Shown here: one piece after another, positions 8,708 through 16,268 of the stretch
Layout of the letters: each line of letters begins with the position of its first letter
Numbering within the stretch: position 1 is the stretch's first letter
Origin: Verrucomicrobiota bacterium
GTDB lineage: Bacteria; Verrucomicrobiota; Verrucomicrobiia; Chthoniobacterales; JAFAMB01
DNA: 34,604 nt
Assembly (NCBI GenBank): GCA_019236675.1
Contig: JAFAIO010000019.1
Span: 1-34,604, forward strand
Reading direction: 5' to 3'
Made by a program: the position numbers and the translations under genes
The notes under the pieces: generated by a model
Told to the model about the DNA's origin: nothing
Database searches by the model: none
The model's input: only the letters and a program-made list of their open reading frames with translations

Positions 8708-8740
8708 TTAGTGAAAGGTGATTGGTGATTGGTGACTAGT
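8697..8740. repeat. GTGATTG-type tandem array starting at a stop codon
   Basis: Units GGTGAGA, GGTGATTA, GTGAAA, GGTGATT, GGTGATT, GGTGACT follow each other across the DHA2 stop codon (TGA 8705-8707). The same unit type forms the arrays at 26150-26234 and 32383-32540. Confidence 0.85.
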
Positions 8741-8828
8741 TGCTGGTTGCTGGTGGCGGCCCGCTCACACAGTTACGTCGGCGTATCCCAAGGTTTTCTG
8801 TCCCGTAGGGCACGGTATGATCGATCGT

Positions 8829-8868
8829 TCTCGGCGTTCCCGGCGACCCCGGCGTTCTCGGCGCTTCC
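8829..8868. repeat. CGGCG-based short tandem array
   Basis: Units of the kind TCGGCGTTCC / CGGCGACCC recur four times. The array begins two bases beyond the minus-strand stop codon (8870-8872) of the ACS-type transporter. Related arrays lie at 1368-1410 and inside the GNAT gene start (28629-28669). Confidence 0.75.
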
Positions 8869-8869
8869 G

Positions 8870-10174
8870 TTACCGGGCTCGTGACCGGTCTAGCTCCGGG
8901 GTGCGCTCCAATGCCCTGTCATGGCCGAGTAAGAGCACAATGACCAAGGCCACAACGGCCACTCCGCCCAGCACCAGCAAACCATTGGTAAAGCTTCCAG
9001 TGGCGTCCTTGATCATGCCCATCACCGATGGCCCAACGAAGCCCGCGAGATTGCCAATTGAGTTGATGATGGCGATACCACCTGCGGCCGCAGCTCCGGA
9101 CAGGAAGGCGGTAGGCAAAGTCCAAAATACCGGCAAGGAGCCAAAGATGCCGAACCCGGCTACGCTAAACGCCACCATCTTCGCGATTGGATCGTTCAAA
9201 AATGCGGCCACGGTCAGTCCGGCGGCGGCGACAAAGATAGCAAAGCCGGTGTGAAGGCGCCGTTCGAGCTTCGCGTCTGAATGCCGGCCCCACCATACAA
9301 TGCCGACCACGCCCACCACATACGGGATGGCCGACACGAAGCCGGTTTGGAGGTTGGACATGCCGAACGCCTTTACGATCTGCGGCAGGAAAAAGCTTAA
9401 TCCGTAATTGGTGGCCACAGCGCCGAAATACACCAGACTGAGCGCCAGGACGCGCGGGTTGAGTAAAGCCTGCATGACGGCATAATGTCGCACCGCCACG
9501 CGGTGCCGCTCTTCGGCTGCCAGCCGGTCGACAAGCCAGCGCCGTTCGTCGTCACGCAGCCAGCCAGCATCAGCGGGCTTGTCGGTAAGGTAGAACACAA
9601 CCACAACTGACAGCAGCAGCGCCGGCACTGCTTCCAAGATGAACAGCCACTGCCAGCCATGCATACCGAGAACTCCATCCAATCCCAGCAACACACTCGA
9701 TACCGGCGCGCCGATGACCGTCGAAAGAGGGATCGCCGCCATGAAATAGCCGATGACACGACCGCGATACGCCGCCGGAAACCACAGTGTCAGGTAGAAG
9801 ATCATGCCAGGGAAAAAACCCGCTTCTGCCGCACCCAATAAGAACCGCACGACATAGAACCAAGTCTCGTTGCCGATGAATGCCATCGCCCCTGACATGA
9901 TCCCCCAGGTAAACATAATGCGCGCGATCCAGCGGCGCGCACCGAAATGGGCCAGAAGCAGATTGGATGGTACCTCCAAGAGGGCATAGGCCAGAAAAAA
10001 GATACCTGCGCCCAGACCATAGGCAGAGGCGGACAGGCCGAGATCTTTATTCATCGTCAGCGCAGCGAAGCTGACGTTGACCCGGTCGAGGTAAGCGACA
10101 AAATAACAGACAACCAGGAAGGGAATCAGACGCGCAGATACCCTTGCCATCGTGCGTTGTTCGAGCGTGTCCAT
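8870..10174 (-). CDS. MFS transporter, anion:cation symporter (ACS) type
   Basis: A 434-residue, 12-helix permease. The signature VAYLDRVNVSFAALTMNKDL after helix 1, the segment EVPSNLLLAHFGARRWIARI and the stretch GAAEAGFFPGMIFYLTLWFP are typical of the ACS group, which takes up organic acids such as tartrate, phthalate, hexuronates or 4-hydroxyphenylacetate. It is therefore probably an importer, unlike the neighbouring exporters. The divergent LysR gene at 10672 probably controls it. It uses CTG for leucine more often than its neighbours, which hints at transfer, perhaps from a proteobacterium (inference). The substrate is unknown. Confidence 0.92.
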   Translation of the reverse strand: MDTLEQRTMARVSARLIPFLVVCYFVAYLDRVNVSFAALTMNKDLGLSASAYGLGAGIFFLAYALLEVPSNLLLAHFGARRWIARIMFTWGIMSGAMAFIGNETWFYVVRFLLGAAEAGFFPGMIFYLTLWFPAAYRGRVIGYFMAAIPLSTVIGAPVSSVLLGLDGVLGMHGWQWLFILEAVPALLLSVVVVFYLTDKPADAGWLRDDERRWLVDRLAAEERHRVAVRHYAVMQALLNPRVLALSLVYFGAVATNYGLSFFLPQIVKAFGMSNLQTGFVSAIPYVVGVVGIVWWGRHSDAKLERRLHTGFAIFVAAAGLTVAAFLNDPIAKMVAFSVAGFGIFGSLPVFWTLPTAFLSGAAAAGGIAIINSIGNLAGFVGPSVMGMIKDATGSFTNGLLVLGGVAVVALVIVLLLGHDRALERTPELDRSRAR

Positions 10175-10671
10175 CGGGGGGATGGTCGCCCTTCTCGGCC
10201 CTGACCAAGCGGCTTCCTAACGCCAGGTACTAGCCAATGCAACAGCTACCGAGAATATTGTCAAGCCGCGATCAATTCCGGTTGCGGAAGCGAAAGCTAG
10301 TACCGCTCCTGCAGAAATGGTCCGCTCCTTACACCGGCATCTTTCTTTGCTATCCAGCGCAAGGACAGATGCCAGCGGGGCCGCGCGCGTTCATCAACCA
10401 CACGCGAGTCTGACGCACGAGTTAGTAAACTAAAATCCACTTTGCGACACCGCTGAGGTTCGGCAACTGCTTCCTTAACGTGACGTCTTGCTGCTTTCAG
10501 CTCGTACCAAAGGAAAGCGAGCGTTTGCATAATTCTCCTTCCATGGTCCCAGCACCGTCGAAGGCTAGACGGACAACTGGTCACCGTTACGGACACATCT
10601 TCTTCCGGAGATTGCGTGTACTCCAATATATTAAAGCTTCGACATTGATGGCTTCCGGCTATTATAGGGGT
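10175..10671. other. Divergent 497-bp regulatory gap without dispersed repeats
   Basis: The gap separates the ACS-type permease gene from the lysR gene. No inverted-repeat element was found here, unlike most other gaps of this size. One small candidate reading frame is described separately (10297-10530). The part next to lysR is AT-richer (ATATATTAAAGC, ATTATAGG) and probably holds its promoter. Confidence 0.5.
10297..10530 (-). CDS. Small ORF candidate, function unknown
   Basis: ATG 10530 is preceded by a good ribosome-binding site (AAGGAG, four bases before the ATG). The frame runs 77 codons: MQTLAFLWYELKAARRHVKE, then a basic, polar sequence. I recognise no family. It lies between the divergent ACS-type permease and LysR genes and reads in the same direction as the permease. 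It could be a leader peptide, a gene remnant or chance. The ribosome site is the only positive evidence. Confidence 0.25.
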   Translation of the reverse strand: MQTLAFLWYELKAARRHVKEAVAEPQRCRKVDFSLLTRASDSRVVDERARPRWHLSLRWIAKKDAGVRSGPFLQERY

Positions 10672-11571
10672 ATGGAGCTCCGGCATTTGAAATACTTCGT
10701 GGCGGTGGCCGAGGAATTGAATTTTGCACGAGCCGCCCGCCGTGTCCGTATCGCTCAACCGTCATTAACGAAGCAAATTCAACAGCTCGAACAGGAGCTA
10801 GGATTTCCGTTACTTTACCGGACCAAGAAAAAGGTAGAACTCCTGGACACCGGTCATGTCTTTCTGGACGAGGCGCAACGACTCCTCCGTCAGGCAGAGA
10901 CAGCAATCCAATCTGCGCGCAGGACGCACACCGGCGAGAGCGGCCGTCTAGTGATCGGCTTCAGTCCGTCCGCTGCACCGGAGGTTCTGCCGAGGATTCT
11001 TCGAAGATATCATGCCTTATACCCCACGGTGGTAGTCGACCTCTTGGAGATTGTGAGTATCAAAAACGCGGAATCATTATTGGAGAGTGCGATGAGTGTT
11101 GCCCTGGTCCGATCACCTACATTTTTAAGCCGCGAACTGTTCTGTTTCGAGACTATCCAAGACGAACGTTTCGTGGTCGCATTGCCTGATTCACATCCCT
11201 TAGCCAAGCAAAAAAGCGTCCGAATCACGACTTTGGCCAGCGAGCCTTTGATCGTTCCCCCGCTTCAACCAGGATGGGGCTACGCGGACTCAATTTTCCA
11301 GATCTTCCGCGAATATGGAATCGTACCTCGGATCGCACAGGAAGCGACTGGGGCTTTGGCCGTGGTCACTATCGTGGCAGGCGGGTTCGGCGTCGCCCTG
11401 GTACCTGCTTCTCTCAGCAATTTAAGTTTACCCGGCGTGACATATCGACCGATAAAAGGGCAATGCCGAACCAGTGACCTAACCTTGGTTTGGAGGCGTG
11501 ACAGCCGCGCTTCGACGGTTCGAGCTTTTCTCGAGGTGATTAGAAGGGAATACGGAGGAGCTAGGGCGTAG
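10672..11571 (+). CDS. LysR-family transcriptional regulator (BenM/CatR-like group)
   Basis: A 299-residue protein from ATG 10672. Upstream in-frame starts would add a non-conserved 64-residue tail. The DNA-binding domain reads MELRHLKYFVAVAEELNFAR, then AARRVRIAQPSLTKQIQQLE and FPLLYRTKKKVELLDTG. The effector domain (about 90-290) contains GRLVIGFSPSAAPEVLPRIL and EATGALAVVTIVAGGFGVAL, as in regulators of aromatic-acid catabolism. It is divergent from the ACS-type transporter, a common pairing for inducible organic-acid uptake. The last residues (ARA, stop TAG) are encoded by the left terminal arm of the inverted repeat that follows. Confidence 0.93.
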   Translation: MELRHLKYFVAVAEELNFARAARRVRIAQPSLTKQIQQLEQELGFPLLYRTKKKVELLDTGHVFLDEAQRLLRQAETAIQSARRTHTGESGRLVIGFSPSAAPEVLPRILRRYHALYPTVVVDLLEIVSIKNAESLLESAMSVALVRSPTFLSRELFCFETIQDERFVVALPDSHPLAKQKSVRITTLASEPLIVPPLQPGWGYADSIFQIFREYGIVPRIAQEATGALAVVTIVAGGFGVALVPASLSNLSLPGVTYRPIKGQCRTSDLTLVWRRDSRASTVRAFLEVIRREYGGARA

Positions 11572-11927
11572 GCGACACGGCGACACGGCGAAAGCGCGAA
11601 AGCGCGAAAGCGCGAGACGGCGAGACGACGAATGGGCGCGTTCTTGTCCCGAAGGGACTCAAGGACTCAGCCTGGGGTTTTAACCGGTTTTAACCCCAGG
11701 TAGTAACAAAAACAACGCCCGCCCTGAAAGGGTGGAAGAGGGTCGTTCTGAAGTTCCTTCGATGTGTGCGGTTACTAACATTGCGTGCACCTTCCTCCCG
11801 CCCCTTCAGGGCGGGACGCATTTTCTTGGACCGATACCTGGGGTTAAACCCCAGAGTCCTTGGGTCCCTTCGGGACAAGAACGCGCCCATTCGCCGTGTC
11901 GCCGTGTCGCCAGCTCGCCTACGCCCT
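11563..11927. repeat. 365-bp nested inverted repeat filling a convergent gap
   Basis: Outer arms AGGGCGTAGGCGA (11563-11575) and its exact complement (11915-11927) contain the stop codons of both flanking genes. A perfect 30-bp inverted pair follows inside (11629-11658 and 11864-11893, core TTGTCCCGAAGGGAC). Then come CCTGGGGTT / AACCCCAG arms (11671-11700 and 11838-11854) and CCCGCCCTGAAAGGG / CCCTTCAGGGCGGGA-type arms (11718-11732 and about 11800-11817). The left side also has GGCGACAC and GAAAGCGC tandem units. No gene lies inside. Confidence 0.93.
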
Positions 11928-13352
11928 GGCTTCTACCTCCTGGCTCTTTTCCCGTGGAGACTCAATCTTTTCCAAGGAAAGCGGGAGCCTGGCAGCGGCC
12001 ACAATCAGTAGCGCGTGGAGACTGCATAAGAGGGCGAAGGCAATCGTAAACGCGTTCCCGACAATGGCGGGTGAACCAACCGCGAGTTCCCAACCGAGAA
12101 AGGATGCGCAAAGGGTCGTCAGTGTGGGACCGCCCAGACGTTGCACAATGTTCAAAGACGTTGTTGCCATCGGCAGCTGCTCCTTGTGCACGGAAGCATA
12201 AGCAGCAGAAATCGACGGAACGCCTACCGCACTCATGCCCATCCCCCTAATGAACAGAGTGCCGGCGAGAATCGGCAAATTGAGAGGATGGGAGCTTAAA
12301 TAAAGAAATGGTAGCGTACCCAGAAACGCCAACGACGCGCCTCCGGCAGAGGTTCCTCGGATGCCAAAACGCTGAGTCAACTTGCCCAACCAAGGATAAG
12401 TGCACATCATTCCGAGCCCGAGGGGAGCCATCATCCAGCCGGCAACGCTTGGCGATTCGCCCAACGCCCGGATGAGGTACACCGGGATCAACATCTGGCC
12501 CGCGAATGAAAGACCGTTAGTCGTGAACTGAGTGACAGCGGACGCGGAGAACGTTCTGTACCCGAAGAGTCGCAGATCGATCAGTGCCCCTTCCCGGTCT
12601 TTCCAAGCTTTGCAGACAAAAGCCGTCAACAAAATAACCGCCAGCAGCATCGCCAGGATCCCGATTTGCTCACCCAAATGATCCGACCCGTACAAGAACA
12701 GCACCAGACCGGGTGAAACCAGGATAAAGCCTATCAGGTCGAGACCTCGGGTAGACGCTTTTTTGACGTCATCATCAGGAATAAACAGGGAGGCAAGTAC
12801 GACCGCCAGGATACCAATCGGCAGATTAACCAGGAAGAGCCAACGCCAGGTCGCATGCTGAAGAATGGCTCCCGCAATCACCGGGCCCAGGATCGGCCCC
12901 AAGAGGATGGGTATGGCTGCGTAGCCAAGAACACGCACCATATGCTTTCCGGCAAACCGGGCCAACATCAGTTGGGCCATCGGCGCCATCAGTCCGCCGC
13001 TTATCCCCTGCAGAACGCGGAACCCGATCAAGGAGCCCGCTGACCAACTGAAGGCACAAAGCGCAGAGGTCAGTGTAAACCCGGAAAAACAGAGGAGATA
13101 GAGCCTTTTAGCACCAATGCGTTCCACCAGCCAGCCGCTTAGCGGCAACATTAGAGCCAACGCCATAAGATATCCGCTGGTAACCCATTGTATCACCGGC
13201 AAGCTGGTCTGCAGTTCCGCAGCGAGACTGGACAGCGAAACGTTGACAACGGTTGCGTCTAACTGGGAAAGCAACGAACCCAGCACCGCAACCCAGACGA
13301 TCCTCCAGACTCGCGGATTGAGCTGATCCTGCCCTACTGTTTGCTCACGCAA
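11919..13352 (-). CDS. DHA2-family MFS drug exporter
   Basis: A 477-residue, about 14-helix permease. LSQLDATVVNVSLSSLAAEL follows helix 1. WLVERIGAKRLYLLCFSGF gives motif A. RVLQGISGGLMAPMAQLMLA and the motif-C-like region AAIPILLGPILGPVIAGAIL are typical of the EmrB/QacA branch. Its start overlaps the end of the isochorismatase-fold gene by 8 bp, so the two are almost certainly one operon with translational coupling. The TetR gene divergent from the operon probably represses it. The C-terminal ARA-stop lies in the repeat arm. Confidence 0.93.
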   Translation of the reverse strand: MREQTVGQDQLNPRVWRIVWVAVLGSLLSQLDATVVNVSLSSLAAELQTSLPVIQWVTSGYLMALALMLPLSGWLVERIGAKRLYLLCFSGFTLTSALCAFSWSAGSLIGFRVLQGISGGLMAPMAQLMLARFAGKHMVRVLGYAAIPILLGPILGPVIAGAILQHATWRWLFLVNLPIGILAVVLASLFIPDDDVKKASTRGLDLIGFILVSPGLVLFLYGSDHLGEQIGILAMLLAVILLTAFVCKAWKDREGALIDLRLFGYRTFSASAVTQFTTNGLSFAGQMLIPVYLIRALGESPSVAGWMMAPLGLGMMCTYPWLGKLTQRFGIRGTSAGGASLAFLGTLPFLYLSSHPLNLPILAGTLFIRGMGMSAVGVPSISAAYASVHKEQLPMATTSLNIVQRLGGPTLTTLCASFLGWELAVGSPAIVGNAFTIAFALLCSLHALLIVAAARLPLSLEKIESPREKSQEVEARA

Positions 13353-13914
13353 GCGCTTTCAAGACCTCCTGTGTGTTGCGGACCCGGGCGAGGCGCGGCA
13401 AAATCTTTTCGAAGGCAAAGCGATGTTCTTCCGCATCCTGAGCGGAGCAAGCGTCTTCGACGACCACGAAGCCCAGGCCCAGTCCGGTCCCTTGACGCAG
13501 CGTTGATTCAACTCCTGCGTTCGTTGACACACCAGTTAGGAGGACAGTATCTATTTTGCGGATCGCGAGCTCCTCGCCAAGACCAGTGCCGGCAAACGCG
13601 CCCCAGTGGCGCTTTGTAGTTAGCAAATCGCCCTCCTGAAACCCCGCCGACGGCGCAATTTCTGAAAGCGCATCCGGTAAATCTTTCGCTGCGAGGGAGG
13701 ACGGACGATCGACCGGAAGCTCTAGCAAGTGCTTGAGGTCAACCCGAACCCACACGACCAACCCGCCCTGCGCACGTAACTCGTCGGCAATCCGGCGGTT
13801 TTTCTGTACGACTTCCGTCACCGGATACGGGGCAGCATTGATCCCCATAATAGCGTTTTGCAGGTCGATAGCCACCAGAGCGGTTTTTCGTGAATCGAGA
13901 TAAAAGTCAGACAT
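13345..13914 (-). CDS. Isochorismatase-fold cysteine-hydrolase-family protein
   Basis: A 189-residue protein from ATG 13914; a TTG two codons upstream is less likely. The fold signature is clear: TALVAIDLQN (D17), the lysine region LTTKRHWGAFAGTGL (K101) and the motif TGVSTNAGVEST. The position that carries the nucleophilic Cys in nicotinamidase-type members is Gly (G134). A cysteine-hydrolase mechanism is therefore unlikely; isochorismatases such as EntB also lack the Cys. The product is probably a cytosolic hydrolase acting on a small molecule. Its overlap with the exporter gene suggests that the enzyme and pump handle the same compound or its product (inference). Confidence 0.88.
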   Translation of the reverse strand: MSDFYLDSRKTALVAIDLQNAIMGINAAPYPVTEVVQKNRRIADELRAQGGLVVWVRVDLKHLLELPVDRPSSLAAKDLPDALSEIAPSAGFQEGDLLTTKRHWGAFAGTGLGEELAIRKIDTVLLTGVSTNAGVESTLRQGTGLGLGFVVVEDACSAQDAEEHRFAFEKILPRLARVRNTQEVLKALA

Positions 13915-13937
13915 AAGCAAAAGGACGTTTTAGATTG

Positions 13938-13959
13938 AAATCGAGGATATCCTCGATTT
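13938..13959. promoter_or_regulatory. Perfect 22-bp palindrome, TetR operator candidate
   Basis: The half-site AAATCGAGGAT is followed directly by its exact reverse complement. It lies in the 48-bp gap between the isochorismatase-fold gene and tetR, and ends three bases before the tetR ATG. A further half-site copy (CCTCGATTTC) occurs just inside tetR near 13982. It should block both promoters when bound. Binding is inferred, but the symmetry is exact. Confidence 0.8.
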
Positions 13960-13962
13960 ATA

Positions 13963-14613
13963 ATGTCGAATATGAGGCCACCCTCGATTTCGTCAAGTTC
14001 AGTTCGGGTTGCCCCGCAACAGGAGCGTTCCGCTCGCCGGTTAGCAGGTTTTTTGCAAGCAGCCGCCGAACTGTTCTCGGAGATCGGATTCGAAGCCACC
14101 ACCATGCAGGCGATCGCAGACCGTAATAATTCGTCTATCGGGGCGCTCTACAATTACTTTCCAGATAAGCAGTCTATCGCTACCACGCTTCTAAGCCGGT
14201 ATGCAGAAGAACTGCACTGGCGCCTCAAATCGCTGATGGAGCATTCAGAGACACTATCCACCGTCGAATTCGCAGGATTGTTTATCGACTGCATCATCGA
14301 TTTCGCGCAAGAGCGGCCCGCTTACCTGAATCTGCACGGCCTAACGATTCGCTTTCGCCGTGATCCTGCCGCCCGCAAGGCATTACGCGAGATCATTGCC
14401 AATGCTTTTCGGATTAAAAATCCATCTCTCTCATCGGAACGATCACTATTAGCCGGTAACGTTGCGGTCCAGATTGTCAAAGGGATGATAAATCTCTATC
14501 TGGAATCTGATGCGAAAACCAAACCTCTGGTCGTGGCAGAATTTCGCCGAGTGCTCACCTCCTATCTCGAGAAGGTTTTATCGGACCAAAGACCAGCCGG
14601 GGCACGGCGCTGA
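13963..14613 (+). CDS. TetR/AcrR-family transcriptional regulator
   Basis: A 216-residue protein. The helix-turn-helix is at about 25-75: LQAAAELFSEIGFEATTMQA, then ADRNNSSIGALYNYFPDKQS. The C-terminal domain is helical and fits TetR ligand pockets. ATG 13963 sits just beyond the palindrome; ATG 13972 is an alternative start. Either way the leader is very short, so the protein may be read from a nearly leaderless transcript. It probably controls itself and the divergent isochorismatase-exporter operon. Confidence 0.92.
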   Translation: MSNMRPPSISSSSVRVAPQQERSARRLAGFLQAAAELFSEIGFEATTMQAIADRNNSSIGALYNYFPDKQSIATTLLSRYAEELHWRLKSLMEHSETLSTVEFAGLFIDCIIDFAQERPAYLNLHGLTIRFRRDPAARKALREIIANAFRIKNPSLSSERSLLAGNVAVQIVKGMINLYLESDAKTKPLVVAEFRRVLTSYLEKVLSDQRPAGARR

Positions 14614-14657
14614 CTCGTCCGGCCGTTCCTCGGAGGACCTCCGGGGAGCAGACCCAA

Positions 14658-14966
14658 ATGGCATCGACTGACATTTACGTCCAAATAACCGCAACCTCAG
14701 ATTTCTCCGCCCGTTCGAAATCGGTCGTCGTCTTAGTCCCAGGAAACGCCATCGAGAAATACAGATCGACACTTCATTCGAATCGAGACGACGATGAGGC
14801 GATTGCCAGACAATTGGCTGACCCTGTGGCAAGCTATGTCTTTACCCATCGATCCAGCTTTGGCAGGTTCAGAGTCGCCTATTCTTTCACGGCTGCGCGT
14901 CCGCCAGAAATTGCCCGAGAGCCTCCGGAACTCTCGCGAGGAGATTTGAAAGCGTGGCTAGTGTGA
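14658..14966 (+). CDS. Small hypothetical protein
   Basis: A 102-codon frame from ATG 14658, with a purine-rich stretch (CCGGGGAGCAGA) upstream. It starts MASTDIYVQITATSDFSARS, continues with a predicted strand KSVVVLVPGN and a charged helix, and ends in a proline-rich tail. I recognise no family and see no signal peptide or membrane segment. It lies between tetR and a heptamer repeat array and reads in the same direction as tetR. Composition is compatible with coding, but it could be spurious. Confidence 0.4.
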   Translation: MASTDIYVQITATSDFSARSKSVVVLVPGNAIEKYRSTLHSNRDDDEAIARQLADPVASYVFTHRSSFGRFRVAYSFTAARPPEIAREPPELSRGDLKAWLV

Positions 14967-14995
14967 TGTGTGATGGCCGGACAGCCGGCAGCACT

Positions 14996-15135
14996 TAGTA
15001 AACAGTAAACAGTAAACAGTAATCAGTAATCAGTAATCAGTAATCAGTAATCAGTAAACAGTAATCAGTAGCTCAGTAATCAGTTCGGATTTCCGATTGT
15101 CGGCCGTCGATACTGATTACTGTCTTACTGATTAC
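14996..15135. repeat. CAGTAAT/CAGTAAA heptamer array with an inverted partner
   Basis: About a dozen AGTAAAC/AGTAATC units run from 14996 to 15083. After a 27-bp spacer an inverted segment (TACTGATTAC, twice) occupies 15111-15135. The right arm contains the stop codon (15125-15127) of the minus-strand 2TM gene. A similar heptamer array is at 1311-1350. Confidence 0.9.
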
Positions 15136-15508
15136 CTTCGCTCGGGACTAGCCGCGCGACCGTTCGCAGATAATCCTTTTTCCAGCGTCGATAGCGTCTC
15201 TCTTTGAAATAGAAGACGCCGACTACCCAGAGCACGAAGAGGATATAAGCAGAGTGAAATATGCAGAAGAGCAGCGGAGAGCCGAGGAGGAGAAATGGCG
15301 TATGGGCCATTGCGCCAATCCCTAGCAACAACCCGTAAATCAAAATATGCATCGGCCGCGGACGCCGACGCCAAAGCCACCAAGCACGTTGCCTCTCTTC
15401 TTCGGTCACCGAAGCGTTGTTACCGGGTTTCTGTCGAAGAATCGAATCCGGATCGAGCTCAGGAAAGCCGTGAAAAATCCAGGAATGCGATTCCGAAAAC
15501 TTCGCCAT
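15125..15508 (-). CDS. Small two-helix membrane protein (2TM-type)
   Basis: A 127-residue protein from ATG 15508. An upstream in-frame extension would translate the CGCAAAGACGCCAAG repeat and is rejected. The soluble N-terminal part has an E/R-rich segment (SVTEEERQRAWWLWRRRPRP). Two membrane helices follow: MHILIYGLLLGIGAMAHTPF and FCIFHSAYILFVLWVVGVFY. The tail is basic (FKERRYRRWKKDYLRTVARL). The layout resembles 2TM-domain proteins of unknown role in the inner membrane. The last residues EGNQ and the TAA stop are read from the heptamer repeat. Confidence 0.7.
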   Translation of the reverse strand: MAKFSESHSWIFHGFPELDPDSILRQKPGNNASVTEEERQRAWWLWRRRPRPMHILIYGLLLGIGAMAHTPFLLLGSPLLFCIFHSAYILFVLWVVGVFYFKERRYRRWKKDYLRTVARLVPSEGNQ

Positions 15509-15537
15509 AGTTAACTCCGACCCAAAAGAAAATCTCA

Positions 15538-15560
15538 CGCAAAGACGCCAAGACGCCAAG
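15538..15560. repeat. CGCAAAGACGCCAAGACG-type short repeat
   Basis: AAGACGCC occurs twice in tandem after CGCA, upstream of the 2TM gene and inside the 100-bp gap to the CGNR gene. It resembles the arm of the inverted element at 25888-26074 in style (a CACAAAGAC-type sequence). Confidence 0.5.
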
Positions 15561-15608
15561 AAAAGACTGATGAAAAATTCATACACGTGCTCAAGACGGG
15601 CGGCGCTC

Positions 15609-16202
15609 TCACGATTCTCGATGGCGGCGGGCAAAGGTTCGGCTTTTTGATCGATTCCCGCAAAAGTTCATTGAACACCACCGGCGTTGGCCCGGCCGGG
15701 ATTCATCGACGAATAGGGCCCGGCAGGTCGGGTCAGCGCACAGTTTGATCCGTATTGGAGGTGTCCGGGTCAGCATGTCGATGGCGTCTCTAGCAATAGT
15801 GGCGAGGACTGGCGAGAGTGCTCGCTCATCCTTCCAGCCGGCCGACCGCCCGTCGGGAGTTAGTTCCGGCACTAAGGTCCCTCGGGCAGCCCAGACATTG
15901 ATCGTCGCTACATCTTCCGGGAGCGGTTTGCGCAATTGGCGCACGGCACAAGCTGCGCGATAAATTGCTTCCCTTAGCAGACGGACCGAAGCCAACTCGG
16001 GCGCAGCGATTTTCGGCGACACTGCCAAGAATCCGCCTTCCAAGCACCAGCGAGCGAGGGTCTCCGGATCGGGAATCCGCTCCAACGGTTGCTCTCTTCC
16101 TCGGTCCCCCAAAGTCGCGGCTAAAGCGATGCAAGGTCTGCGGTCGCCCAATCGGAATTGAATTGAACGCGGCCGGCCTGGGCTGGTTCGGGCTTGACTC
16201 AC
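15609..16202 (-). CDS. CGNR zinc-finger / ABATE-domain regulator
   Basis: A 197-residue protein starting at GTG 16202. The N-terminal two thirds match the ABATE layout (LARWCLEGGF, then LREAIYRAACAVRQLRKPLP). The C-terminus is a CGNR zinc finger with four cysteines, C155, C160, C176 and C181 (KLCADPTCRALFVDESR, then RWCSMNFCGNRSKSRTFARR). Such proteins are thought to be DNA-binding stress-type regulators. The gene is divergent from an epoxide-hydrolase-like gene over 66 bp. The inverted repeat at 16212-16254 is a possible target site, so it probably controls that gene and itself. Confidence 0.9.
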   Translation of the reverse strand: MSQARTSPGRPRSIQFRLGDRRPCIALAATLGDRGREQPLERIPDPETLARWCLEGGFLAVSPKIAAPELASVRLLREAIYRAACAVRQLRKPLPEDVATINVWAARGTLVPELTPDGRSAGWKDERALSPVLATIARDAIDMLTRTPPIRIKLCADPTCRALFVDESRPGQRRWCSMNFCGNRSKSRTFARRHRES

Positions 16203-16211
16203 AAAAACCAG

Positions 16212-16254
16212 TATAGCCGGTTGACAACAAATTGCCAGTGAACTAACCGGTATA
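16212..16254. promoter_or_regulatory. Inverted repeat and promoter elements between the CGNR and hydrolase genes
   Basis: TATAGCCGGTT (16212-16222) faces AACCGGTATA (16245-16254), an interrupted dyad with one extra base in the left arm. TTGACA (16221-16226) and TATAAT (16261-16266) lie in the same gap, but their spacing does not form a standard promoter. It is a candidate operator for the divergent zinc-finger regulator. Confidence 0.45.
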
Positions 16255-16268
16255 AGAGGTTATAATCC

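Noticed and set aside
10480-10671. 64-residue extension ahead of the second LysR protein
   Set aside because: LysR homology begins exactly at MELRHLKYF; the extension has no conserved feature and covers the promoter region.
14996-15135. Regular repeats that could suggest a CRISPR array
   Set aside because: The units are seven bases, contiguous and without unique spacers, and no cas genes are present.
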